A DNA stretch of 64,000 nt, taken from NCBI RefSeq assembly GCF_910591885.1, contig NC_063277.1, positions 11,036,001-11,100,000 on the forward strand, read 5' to 3'. This DNA comes from Bombus terrestris (taxonomy: Eukaryota > Arthropoda > Insecta > Hymenoptera > Apidae). The position numbers were made by a program, and so were the translations under genes. The first letter of the stretch is position 1. Every line of letters begins with the position of its first letter. Under the pieces are notes generated by a model that was not told where the DNA came from, did no database searches, and saw nothing but the letters and a program-made list of their open reading frames with translations. This document shows positions 13,401 to 25,214 of this stretch, one piece after another.

Positions 13401-13850
13401 CCTCTGACAGTGAATACTTGGCAGAAAGAAGTTCGGAAGCAGTTGGAACTTTGAAAAGACGGATCCTGTCTGGAACACGACAGCGACGAGCTTCATGCAT
13501 TCGAGAACGGCAAAAGGAGGACGATCGACGTTTGGTTACGCGAAGATCCTCCTTCAGGATTCGTAGCTTTCAAAGATCCGAGCTGAGCTTCCCAAATGTA
13601 GGTTACACATGTTGTACGTGCCTAATGCCCGCGGAGGTTCGCGTTCTTGGACGAGAGACGTGACTCGAGGGTTCTTACCGCAACCAAACCGCGAGGATAG
13701 ACGAGAGAATCCAGTAAGAAGCTCCCGCGTATCCTTTCGTCCTTGTGTCCCATTCCTATCTTTTTCACTGTTAAATTCGTCTTGCCTCCGGCTCTTTCCT
13801 TCAGTCGCGCTTTCTTTTTTACTCGCTGCGCGAAAATCGATCGTTACGTA
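13401..13850. other. CpG-rich non-coding block
   Basis: CpG-rich block with two overlapping plus-strand frames of 81 codons, arginine- and serine-rich as expected from composition. No splice sites frame either one well. Similar in character to the other blocks of this intron. Confidence 0.3.
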
Positions 13851-14604
13851 TTGAATTATTTAAAAAGTTTTTAGCGAAATTCCAGGGAAATTCAAAGCCA
13901 ACGTGTTTGCACAGAATTAGCATTTTACTGGGTAATATATGCGCCGTTCGTTTCGGTCACCTTTTTGCCATCCATCGAGTATCGTCGTGATCTCTTTATT
14001 GCGAAACTTTTCATCTTTCTTTGCCAAATGAATTTCTGCGAATAATTTTTCAGCAGTTCGAATTTATTCCACTTCTTGTCGTTAGTGAAGTTTCTTCTTT
14101 TTCTTTCTGTGTTTTTGTTTTTTTTTTTTTAAGATAGAAACGTATAATTGATATTATATGGATTGGTATCATATTCTATACGATCTAACATAAGCGGAGT
14201 TGAATTTTCATTGACATATAGAGTTCTCACACAGCTGTAATGTTGTAAAAAATTAATCAACTCCAGATGTTTCTTTTTAATTTCCACTCATAATTGATTC
14301 ACCCGAGAATAATATTTGCAGTTGAATTAAACCATTCTTTATATTTAATACAAGTTCATGGAAAAATTTAGATGCACAAAATGTACAAAGTGCACGTTGT
14401 GCAGAGTGTCACAAAATATATGGAAGATATTTATAGATGAAAATGAAGTTTTCCAAACTGCAAACAATTCATCTTTATACCAGAAATATGCTGGTATCCA
14501 ATCCAATATACGTGTATTTCGCAGATAATATCAAATGGAATAAGTTGAAGCACTTTCGTTCGTTCAGTTTCCAAGTTGGTAAAATTAATTACTTCAAGAG
14601 AATT

Positions 14605-14643
14605 CCCTCCCTCTCTCCCTCCCTCTCTCACTCTCTCTCTCTC
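14605..14643. repeat. CT/CCCT microsatellite
   Basis: Tandem CTCC/CTCT units with few interruptions on the plus strand; on the minus strand it is a GAGAG-rich tract. Confidence 0.85.
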
Positions 14644-16452
14644 GGAAACAAAGATCTGGATTAGGTCTGACGTACACAATTTAAATGAGCTGTAGTCGTA
14701 AAAGGTTGGACGATGAATTTCGAAATAGAAAATCATCCACTTTACCTTGGAGGATGCTATCTCTGCGCCGCTGAGAATTTCATTCCTTTGCACGGAAGAT
14801 TGGAGATTCTTGCTTTCGCTCTGTTCTCTGAACGAAAGCTTTTTTCGAGCGGTTTACGTTTCTCTGAGAGCTTAAAGGAACAGATTATGTAGTTAAATAC
14901 AAAGGGGCTTATACGCGTGCAGGTTCATTTTCGCCCTGTTTTCCCCTCTTTTTTCCTTCCTACTTCGTTCTTTCTTCCTTTTTTTTCACCAGCCTCTCTT
15001 CGAAATTAGACAGGATGAAAAAGATTTGTAACGAGAATTGATGCCCAGATTAATTACGAGAGAATAGCTTTAAAGTTAATTGGAGAAGAGGAGATGCACC
15101 CGAGGCAAAATATTTAGCCTCTCGGAACTTTGATTGTTATTCTAACGAGATTTACGCTAGAAAATGAACAATTATATGCATATTTCGTCTGACATGTAGA
15201 TCAGTTGCTTATTGATCAAATTCATTTTACCAACGAATTCAACGTGGAAATATTCGAAATGAAATTTCCGCGTCTAGGAACGATTACGTTTTGATGGTCG
15301 AGTTAAAAACGATGAGTGGTATTAAAAGATTATATATACATTTAATATTTGTGTATTTGAATTTTAACTATCGCATGAACTGTATGAAAGCGAAAAACAA
15401 TTATTCGATGCAGAATCGTATGACATTGTGTTAATTCATGCGTAATTTTAACAGAAAAGATTAATCATTTCTAAAAAGACGAATCTATCTACTTTGTAAC
15501 GTAATTGATCTTTCATCAAAGTTATATCGTGTTTTTATATATAAAAATATTAAACTTACGATCAGTAGGAGAAAATTGGTGCAAAATTAGAGTCAAATTA
15601 ATCTAGCTTTTTAGAAGTTTCTATCGCAAGAAAATCCTCGTGCTTTAAAGACTTCAACCGTGGTTTACACTTTTATAACTGGCTGGATCTAAAACGTTGG
15701 TATTTTATCATCTTGAGGAATTTTAATGGAACATATTATATCATTTTTGGACAATCGACTTTTTATTACCGGCCAGATATACATAATTCTTTAAAGAAAC
15801 AAAAGTTTCAGATAGATAGCAGAAAGTGAAATTCAAGAAAGCATACTACTAAGACATCTATTATTATTTCATTAGAAAATTCCGAACATTAGCTATTACT
15901 CTGCACGAAGATTCTGATACTGTAAGTAATTAAAGTTACATAAACGAAAGGAAGAAGAAGAATAACTGAAAGATGATAATTGTAGGAAATAAAAACTGAA
16001 TTTATTACAGTAATTTATATTTCCTCTTGGCATGATATATCTTAACAAACTGCCACTCACACGAGTCACACTTCACTACACGTTTCCGCAAACTAGATAT
16101 AAACGAAGACACAAGAGTTAATTCTATGAGCGAGCCCAGAAATGAGGTTTCGTTGCACGAGATTAAAAATCTCCTTTATAACGACCAACCAAGAAAATCA
16201 TGTTCCTTCTGGCAAAAGGAGAAAATATTATATTTTCGCGCAAGACGGGGGCTTACAAACAGCATCAAAACCGTTTCTCAACTTCTGACAGAATTTCGGG
16301 TTGCAACACGCGACTTTCACACTAGGAACATGTTGCTAGGTCGCGAATAAACGTAATTAAGATTGTGCCAACGACGAATAGCGTTAGGCGTTCCGACAGA
16401 GTTGAAAGTGCTGAATCTGTATGACCAACGAACACACACGGACGGCTACGTA

Positions 16453-16489
16453 CGAGAGAAAAAGAGAAAGAGAAAGAGAAGAGAAAAAG
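16453..16489. repeat. GA-rich microsatellite
   Basis: Repeated GAGAAA and GAGAA units form an uninterrupted purine tract on the plus strand. Confidence 0.85.
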
Positions 16490-16888
16490 TGGATGATGGT
16501 TAAGTGCGTGATCTACCGTAATGAAATTTCTTCCGACTCTCTTTTCTCGTTTCGCTTGGCACAAGGACTTTCTCGAATGCACTTGTAAAATTGTAAAGCT
16601 TGTTAACCCGCTGCCCTTACCCTCCGTGTTCGACGCTGTACTCGTTGTACTTTATTGCATCGCGAACATGACCACGGGTGAACTTAATTCTGGGCTACAT
16701 TTATTTACAGGAACACGAAGAAAACGGTGGGTCTGATGTACCCGTGGCAATAAATTTTAATTCCGGTCGCTGCTTCGCGCCGGAACTATGCGGAATATTT
16801 CTTAAGGTCGGTCGAGCATTGAGCAGGCACGTTCAGAAGCAGGAAGAGAGAAGATATTGGCTGAGTTATTTGTTTCGATGAATCATAG

Positions 16889-16915
16889 TAACAAAAATCA
16901 TTGGACACTTTGCTA
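16889..16915 (+). mobile_element. Possible Tc1-like end fragment
   Basis: GGACACTTTGCT at 16903-16914 is identical to the block in the Tc1-like end at 8203-8214, and the bases before it are partly alike. A short inverted pair (ATCATAG and CTATGAT) brackets it. Too short to be sure. Confidence 0.2.
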
Positions 16916-17290
16916 TGATCAACCGGCAAACTTGATTTTGTTACGTATTCCCCTCTCGTAAGCCAAACGGATATTTATTCGTATCTCAATTTCATTACAC
17001 GAGTACATAGACGATACTAAATTTTCAAGAAACAAATAACCTACTTCCATAAGTTTACTCGTCACAAGATAACACAGGTAATGGTAAACTCTAAAAGAAA
17101 TTTTAAGAAATGTTTTTGCAACGGCTTTTCGATATTCTTCAATTCACTGACTTGATCGATACGACTTTTCGTCCAAATAACAACTTCGATTGTTTGAACA
17201 AAATTTCGTATGTACCTATAATATAAACATAACGAAAGACAATGAACGAGACGAATAAATTTCCTTTCCTACGCAAATTCTTCCAATTAT

Positions 17291-18080
17291 CCTAATGCCC
17301 AGCCGAATAGAATCCTACGAACGCCCAATTACGTTTACCCAACAAAATAACGCAATCAAACATCCATCTCGTAAAACCGAGACTCGTCGAGTCTCGAAAA
17401 GGGCCGTTCGACAAACCTATCTATTTAAACCCCATGAAGTACACGGTGCAATGTTGCCATGCAGCCTTCTTCTTGGCTGGACGTTTCATATTCGATCCGA
17501 AGGATCCACGAGAGAAGCTACAGGCCAGACATCTCGTTGCTAGTTAACTGGCGAATAGCACGACATCGGTGAGCACGTAAACGCAAAAAAGTGCAAATTG
17601 AATGGCGCCATGGCAAAAAGCACGGTGAAAACGGAGGCGGAGGGACATTGCTCTGCCATGTTGTCGGCAAGATTTCCGGTCGAAGGGTTCCAGTAACGAT
17701 GATCCTGCCATTCCCGGCGAGCCTCGCAAGACCCCGTTACCCGCCACCGCCATTTCCAACCCCCGACGTGCCGCCCGTTTTCAAACGCTTCTCTCATTCG
17801 TCGTTCCTCTCCTCTTCCCTTTCCGCCTTTTCACAACCTTCGCTGTTTCGCTACCCTCTACTTTCTCTCTACCTTCGTTCCATTTCCGGCCGCTCTCCGT
17901 TTCGAAACGTCAGCCGCGATACGTGCACAATGAAGACAGAAACTAGGATCGCTTAATAGGATTTCTGGCCTTCTTCGCGGCGATCATTGGCGATCTTCTT
18001 TCTTTCATTCTTAACGTGTTCGCCGCAACGAGAATTTCGTTCGTCTTATCTGCGAAGCCAGCGAAGTGGTTTTCCTTGTT
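17291..18080. promoter_or_regulatory. CpG-rich block with Pho/YY1-type and GAGA-type motif cluster
   Basis: Seven GCCAT or ATGGC pentamers fall within 17456-17753 (17456, 17602, 17607, 17610, 17655, 17707, 17749), one of them a full GCCATGTT at 17655-17662. Five GAGAG/CTCTC pentamers lie at 17510-17897. In Drosophila these two motif classes mark Polycomb/Trithorax response elements and stalled promoters. The plus-strand frame of 121 codons across 17591-17956 is proline- and serine-rich, as expected from composition, and unrecognised. The regulatory call is inference from motif density. Confidence 0.4.
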
Positions 18081-21000
18081 TCACTGTAGTGTTTCGCGTT
18101 ATTAGATACGGATGTGTATAACGTATCGTTCGTTAAAGAATGGACTTGCTTAAGCATTCCATGACGCTGCTGGCGAAAGCTTCACTGCTGAATTATTCAC
18201 GCTTTTCCACTCTCCTGTATTGTCCTTGCAATTAGTTTCAACACCGCGTGCAACTGAAAATTGCTCTCGATGTTACGATCGAAGTGATGTTTCCGTGAAG
18301 ATATAGAATATATAGAAGAGAAATAATCATGTACTATGGAGAATTTATGGTTGTTGTATAAATTCGTAACAGTACGCAGATCGAGGGAAAAAGAAATTAT
18401 GGAAGGTCACGCGAGATTCATTGATACTTTTCAAGGTATTTTTTCCTAGAACGTGGAGCATATTGAGTTTGATATTTTAACGTCGTTATTCTTACTACTG
18501 AGAGGTCATTAAAGAGTTCATAATTAATTGACTATCGAGAAGCGCGTAATCGTTAATTGTTCTCTGCGTTCTTGCGAGGCACCTGACCGCGCCAGGTCAA
18601 TCTAACGATACCATGTCTTGTATGGAGAGAATTTTTCTATTAATAATGAATAATTGAATATGTATAAATAAATATAAATGATAAATTGAACGAGTACTTT
18701 CGTAATTCTAACGTCTTCAAACAGCCTGAACAGTAACGTTAATTACATTTCATAGAATTGGAACCATTCTAATAATAATAACCAATATAACAATTAAAAC
18801 ATTCTATTCTGAAATATTAATATTTCACTCTATAAAAGCAGCAGCCGAAAGATATATAAACTATAAATTTCCGGTGAAGTATAATAAGCGTTCTAAATTT
18901 GAGTAACTTAATCTAAATCTTTTAAATCATCTACGATTCAACGATACCAATGGAGGACTACATATGGACATATGTTAAAATACTTCCACAGATCATCCAT
19001 GACCCTTATAACTTAGCTTGTAAGGTAAATATCAGTATGAAAACTCTCATAACACATAAATTTTCTGAACCTTCTATGGGATAAAGAGAAGTAGATCGTT
19101 TCGCCAAAACTCGCCATCTTTATGTTGTTTAAGAGGCCAACGGTAGCAACAGCGTGGTTGGTGGTTTGCGGCAGCTATTTCGAAAATGTCAACATAAATC
19201 GAAGAAGGAAGAATGAAACGGGATTTCGCCCGCATCGACTATGTACATAATATTCCCAAACGTTCCACCGGAGATTTACACGGTGGATAAAATTTGTTCA
19301 TTATGCATCGTGGAGGTGAAGCTGACTGAAAACATTTTTTTTTTTTTCTTGAAGTTACGTTAGGAGCTTTGGTAGAATTGCGGGAAACTGCCAGAACATA
19401 TTTCATAGATGATATCGTTGAATTACAAATCGATTCACGGTTTTGAAAAAATCTGAACACTCTGGATTTGAACGAAATTTGTTAGACGAAGCTTGATAAT
19501 GCATTTGCATTGGAAAGAAATATTGTTTCTTCGAAGTTTCAATTCGATGTTAATAATTAAATCTTTCCCTGCCGTCGGTTATCAATTAGACGAACTAAAG
19601 TAAAAGAAATTTCCTATAAATTTTGGGTACTAAATGTTTGAGATAATATTATAAAATATGAAAGATTGATTATTGGCCGAATAGTCAGAATATTTATGTG
19701 ATTTCTTTATACACGCAAGTTTAAAAGAGGGAAAAATGAATAATGAATCTATTATAGTATATCTATTATAGAATGATACAGTAACGTATAATAATTTTAT
19801 TTTACAATAAAAGTTTTATATATACATTAAACTCGATTTAAGTTAGTCGCCTATCTACATATGTGTTTGGAATTACGAAGTAAAGTATTACTCTCATCAG
19901 AAGCTAACAATACACTGGCAAATAAATCTCGTTCCACTCGTAAACAATTGTTTGCTAAAATATGTATATTTATATTTACACATAAAATATTTGTGAGTGG
20001 CTACGTCACGTAATAAACAGGCAAGTAAATTTGGGATGAATGGATTAAAATAATAAAATAAAATAGCAAATGGGAAGTATTAGAATACACAAAGGATAAA
20101 CACGAGAACTTGAAATCTCCTCTTTAATAAAATATCGTATTAAAATATGTTAAAGTCGATATAACGTAAGGAAAATGCTTGGTCGTGTTCATTTGAATAA
20201 AAACGAGATAAAAAGCATTGCAGCTACGCTGATATATATTTTAACAAGCACGCGGACATAAATTCTGTATCGCAATAGGCGCCTGCGAAGATCTGACACA
20301 ATTCATCGCACACACTCTTAGCGTGTTGCATGTTTCATTTGCAAATGAACATTGTATCGAGTCTGAAGCAAGGAAACGAAACGCCTCTGAATATTGTGCG
20401 CTTGTAATTATCCGTGATATATTTTGCTAGTCGCTTGTTATCTGTCCGTCTAACAACGCAACTCGTGTTTCGTTTTCTGCTGGTAGGCGATGTTCCCACA
20501 AACAGGAAAAGTATTTCATGAAAAATGTTTCTGGAAATTAGTTTTCTGAAATGCCTGGTTGCTTTGTTCTTTTTCGTTCGCGTTGTTTAGCTGGTTTTTG
20601 AAATTATTATATTCAAATTCTCAACGAAATTATTTGGCTTGCAAGAGACAACAGAATTGTAGAATTGACCCTTTAAATAATTTCAAGAATTTATTACTCG
20701 CTGAGTTGTAGTCTTAAGTAAAACTGATTTCATGTTCAAACGTTTTCGTTATTCGCTGCCAGTTTGCTAAAAATTCTAGTATTTATATTACGAATCTTTG
20801 CATACACATAATACATAAATATAAGGATCAGCAGTTTGCTATTTATGAATTAATGATCTTTGTCAAAATGATGGAGTTGAAGTTCAGTTGTTTTAAATTT
20901 CAACGTACTTATCGGTTCTTTTTTATAGGTTTCAAGATACGCTCCTCATATCGTGCGTACACTGTGTATCTGCCATCTGCGTTTTTTAAAGGATTGTAGT

Positions 21001-22000
21001 CGTAAAATGCATGTTTCCCGTGCCGTAAAAAATGTTCATTTACAAAACATGGTGAAACGAATATATTAGAAAGGGCCCATTTTTTAAATAAAATAAATAA
21101 ATTCTCTGCGACATTACACGTTACTTGCGTTGTTTTGATGTTATAAAAAGCAAAGAGATACGCCCAAAGATATAGAACGTTGATTCTAAAACGAGCTAAA
21201 TATTAAGAAAATTTATAATAAAAATATCAGAACTTCAATATTGTACGATTTTCTTGTACAACTCAAATGTTCAAGAAAATCACTGGAAACATAAATACGT
21301 TAGAGTATTAGTGCATTGTAAATGTAGTTTCAAGACAAACATTTTATTTAAAGAATCTTGAGAAGAAACTGTAACAGGGTCATTTAAGAATTTGTAAATT
21401 CTGCAACTGATAATTTGCATAAATCTGGGATAACGAAACTAGTTATTCATTAATCCATTAAGAATCAAACAATGATCTGTCACGATGTTACAGATATTTT
21501 GATTTCATGAAATTTCGCAAAATTGTAGAATCGAGATAAAGGAAATACTACAAAAATATTAAGCAAATCCTTGGGATGATCTCTCGTAGCCGCAATATTA
21601 AAAATAGGATTTCTGTGATGTAAATTGACTGAGAAAAATTACAGATGAAACGTTGTGTCAACAAGATGTCAGTATTCCCTTAATGAACTGGCAAAGAGCC
21701 ATTGAACTACGTGGAAATCACTTTGATTAAAATTGTATTTAAGAAAAAACGATATTTTATACGTATCGACCTAACACGATTAATTACATTGGACCATCGC
21801 TTGATATTATCAATCACTAGACATAAATTCTGTGAAACGTTGAATTTATTAACAATGTTTAAAGTTTAAAGCAATCGAGACTCATACGTGGACGATTCGC
21901 CAGTACTTGCTAGTACCTTGAACGGCGTTTCAAAGTTTCAAACGTTTGAGTTGGAGATTAATTTGCACAACTGAACACTGATCAACACCGAAAAACGTAG
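18081..22000. other. AT-rich intron
   Basis: Background intron. Items noticed: an inverted ACCTG/CAGGT pair at 18580-18596, GCCATCTT at 19113-19120, a T-run at 19336-19348, and a 16-base palindrome at 20334-20349. No coding potential. Confidence 0.45.
20334..20349. promoter_or_regulatory. Perfect 16-base palindrome with octamer core
   Basis: TTCATTTGCAAATGAA is fully self-complementary and contains ATTTGCAAAT, close to the POU-domain octamer. About one perfect 16-mer palindrome is expected by chance in a window this size, so only the core makes it of interest. Confidence 0.25.
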
Positions 22001-22272
22001 TAAATATTTGCCTCGTGCTCCGTTGAATATCCGGCTTCCTACGTCAAAAGTAACCTACTATATTCATGAATCATAGACGTACTCTCAACATCCTCTCCGT
22101 CGCCGCTCAAAAGTGCCTCCCCTAAAATGTAAGATTCGATGCACTTGCACCGCCGACATGTCGGCTCTATATAAAATCCACGTACCATATAGCTAGAATA
22201 ACGTTTCTTTACGATATTTGTGATATTCCTGATTGACTATACTTTGATAAGCGTAAGGAAACACGTGTTTCC
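22001..22272 (+). promoter_or_regulatory. Promoter-like segment: palindrome, TATA box, E-box palindrome
   Basis: GCCGACATGTCGGC (22152-22165) is a perfect palindrome sitting two bases upstream of TATATAAAA (22168-22176). About 80 bases further on, GGAAACACGTGTTTCC (22257-22272) is another perfect palindrome centred on the E-box CACGTG. A start site would be expected near 22198, where no strong initiator is seen. No gene follows on the plus strand, so any transcript would be non-coding. Confidence 0.3.
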
Positions 22273-22946
22273 ACGATATAGACACGCTGCCGCCGCTTTA
22301 TGGTGTTTACACTGATTTCCGTAGACGACAGATCCATGGTAAATATTATTAAAACGAGCTTGCGGGAGAACCTGGGAGAAGAGTGGTGTACATATGTTCA
22401 GGGGCTGCGTAAACGTTATCTGGTGTAACATAATAAACTATCGTTGCCTCTTCCAATGCTTTGCAAGGGAATTGATAAAGTTTCAAAACTGTGATTCGGA
22501 AACTTGCACGGTGGTCTAATGGTAACTGGTAGTACAATTGGGTACAGGGTGAATTCACTGAGTACAGGCAGGGAAAATAAGTCGAAAGTATGGAACAAAA
22601 TGTTTTCATACGGTGCGTTGTTTCTGAGGAAATCAAGTTTGAAAATTTATCGAGTATACTTAAATTTGGTCAAATATCGACTAAGTACGAGTACGTTTAA
22701 TCCCTCGTTTTCAAGCAAATAAAGTTTGTATATGTTTAGGTAAGAATTGGCCTGATACAGGCGCGTGATACATTTTCAAATTTACTTTTCTCGAAAACAA
22801 AGTATCTTGTGAAAAAGTCTCATTCTACATTTTTTATTTATTTTCATATGTAGCGTAACTTCTTTCCATTATTTGCTCTTCTTCGTGACTCGTCTTACGA
22901 GAAAATATTATTCAAGTACACAATTGTTCTGCCAGTTACGGACCAC
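22273..22946. other. Intron, mixed composition
   Basis: Overlapping short frames on both strands (60-95 codons) at 22349-22722, none recognisable. TGGTCTAATGG at 22507-22517 resembles a tRNA A box, but no tRNA can be folded around it. Confidence 0.35.
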
Positions 22947-23176
22947 CCAGTATATGATGCACGTTTATCACAGGAGATAAGAAGATAGAAGAAAGATAAT
23001 GAAAGATAACTTCAAGGGATTTAGAAATTTTTGAATGATTCATTTCACGGATGTATGTATAATAACTTGCTAGTTATATATATGGTGTACGTTTATGACA
23101 AGAATGTATGAAATATAGCCTTGGAAGATTTACACATTTTTTCATGATTTATTTTATGGATGATATATGTACATAT
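22947..23176 (+). repeat. Degenerate tandem repeat, period about 125
   Basis: Two diverged units share the same order of words: TATATG(A/G)TG(C/T)ACGTTTAT(C/G)ACA, then a GGGATTTAGA or GGAAGATTTA block, then TTTCA(C/T)GGATG or TTTTATGGATG. A third, weaker unit may follow at about 23252-23385. Confidence 0.5.
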
Positions 23177-23224
23177 ATTTTTTAAAGATTTGACAGACTT
23201 TCAAAACTATGTTTCTAGACGCAA

Positions 23225-23250
23225 TAAATCACGTAGAATTACGTGATTTA
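23225..23250. repeat. Perfect short hairpin
   Basis: TAAATCACGTA, four-base loop GAAT, TACGTGATTTA: eleven perfectly paired bases. Confidence 0.6.
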
Positions 23251-23739
23251 TATTTACCATAAGAATATATGAAACATTTGCGAATGAAAAAATAATGCTA
23301 TTGATTTAATCTGTAACAATTAATTTAAATAAATGCTCAAATCATAGGAATTTACTTTACGGATGTTTCATAAATACATTAACGTCGGTGTTGCCGTTTT
23401 CTTAATCATAATAATAATTTCCATTTTATACTTCTGTCTTGCACAAATTGTTTGTTGTTTGCAGGAACGCAACTTGTAATGCTTTAAATGATACACTCAG
23501 CATTAACCATCGAGGGAATTAAATAAATCCGATGCGCTTTTGTGCACCATGTATACTACGAATGTTTGTAATGCTTTCAAATTAAACATGGAATGGATGA
23601 ACGTCTATTTCATTCGGCCAAAGAATCTAGGGAATTTAATTTTCTTTATATCTTTAATACATTTTATTTAATTCGATGGTTTTTACTCAATAAAATTATC
23701 CCTTTAGAAAATGTACGGGTCATTCCTTTTTCCCTTTTC

Positions 23740-23744
<5 letters not shown>

Positions 23745-23770
<26 letters not shown>
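23745..23770. repeat. Poly-T tract (26 T)
   Basis: The longest homopolymer in the window. On the minus strand it would be a poly-A, but no retroposed sequence is visible beside it. Confidence 0.9.
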
Positions 23771-23771
<1 letters not shown>

Positions 23772-24875
23772 TTAAAGAATTACAAAATTAGAAAGTTATG
23801 CCTATGAATCATAACAGACAGTTCAATCAAGAAGAACATGATTTTGCATAACAAAACAAGCATAGAATATTGAACAGAATTTTCTGATGCAAAATTTCAT
23901 ATTCGAGAAAATCGATTTAATAATTCAGCGGCTATGTATGCACGTGGCAAACAAAGAAGCGGTACAATCGTGTTATCGACATCGCTCAAATTACCTGTAT
24001 ACCCTGTACAATAATATATAGCACTGCAATAGAGTATACGATCTGAAATTATGCTAGAAAACCGTACCCAAAATTTACTCTCACATACATTCTCTGTGTA
24101 TCGTTTTATTTAATGATGTTATACAAATAAGCCGTTTATTAACTTAACTGCGTTTAACTTTATCGCTCCGGACTTAATTAATTTTTAGCTATTATTAGCT
24201 ATGTCAATTATATATACTTCAATTTTATATATTGGAATTAAATGTAACTTTTAAATATATCTGTATATCAAAACATGAAGCTAATATGATATTAGATAGA
24301 ATAATAAATTTTGACGGAAAATAATTTTTCAAAAGAAAATATGAATTATAACCAAGCTTCGATAATACTTACAATTAGCAATAGCTGGTAACAAATAATT
24401 TTCTTATAAGTAAGCCGCTTTACACAGTTGTATACGGATATAACAAAGTTTACACAATGCACAAAATCCGAGATAAATCAATGGCTCGGATATTATGTCG
24501 TTTCCCTATAAATCCCCAGTTTCATGAATCTCACTATAAACTAAAATTCCTATGGTACAGTAGAACAACGAATGTTCAAACTAGAGAAAGGGACAGGTGT
24601 ATACGCATATGACTTGGTCCGATAAATTTCTAATATTATGCCTGTTCCATTATTCAGATACAATTGTTGCTACACCTGAAGCATGAAAATTCGTGATTCT
24701 ATATATTCTTGTAATAATATCAAATAACATTCGGAATTGTACAATATACAGAACTTAAATAATTCTCGTCTCATTTAAAACATGTACATATATTCATTTT
24801 ACAGAGAAATTTGGAGAGATTTATAAAACCATAGGTTTAATACGATCAGACAAAGTGACAGAATTATCTGAAATA
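23771..24875. other. AT-rich intron
   Basis: Uniformly AT-rich, no frames or repeats of note; I see nothing in it. Confidence 0.5.
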
Positions 24876-25035
24876 TCCAAAAATTATAAAATTACAAAAT
24901 GTCAGAGTTTTGCGGTATTATACAATTCTGAAGTTCTTGAAAATTATAGGATTCCAATGTTTCCCAAAATTATAAAATTCCAATTTTCTCAAAAATTATC
25001 AAATTCCACACTGCACCAAAATTATAAAATGATTA
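24876..25035 (+). repeat. Degenerate tandem repeat, period about 26
   Basis: Four to five units built on CCAAAATTATAAAATTCCA. The plus-strand frame of 121 codons that crosses it is a consequence of the repeat and starts at a GTG, so it is not called as a gene. A separate doubled word, CAATATTTCAGATACT, follows at 25176-25214. Confidence 0.6.
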
Positions 25036-25214
25036 TACGTACTTGCAGAGACGATGACTCTTTTAACTATTCAATCTGTTACGAGGCAATCGAGGGTACT
25101 TCAAATACCAGTTACGTGCAAATGGCAGAAAGTACACTCGATAGCTTTGATAGCTTAATAACACGTAGACTCTACAATATTTCAGATACTACGTGTTTCA
25201 ATATTTCAGATACT

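Larger units (their letters stand above)
13851..17290. other. AT-rich intron with pyrimidine and purine tracts
   Basis: Mostly AT-rich. It holds the CT microsatellite at 14605-14643, a polypyrimidine tract ending in CAG at 14941-14992 that resembles a plus-strand splice acceptor, and the GA microsatellite at 16453-16489. The patch 16500-16870 is GC-richer with short frames only. Confidence 0.45.

Noticed and set aside
19914..19932. CACTGGCAAATAAATC as a Tc1-type end
   Set aside because: No matching inverted end nearby and the similarity is too short.
22507..22575. Possible tRNA (A-box-like TGGTCTAATGG)
   Set aside because: No B box at the right distance and no acceptor or anticodon stem can be folded.
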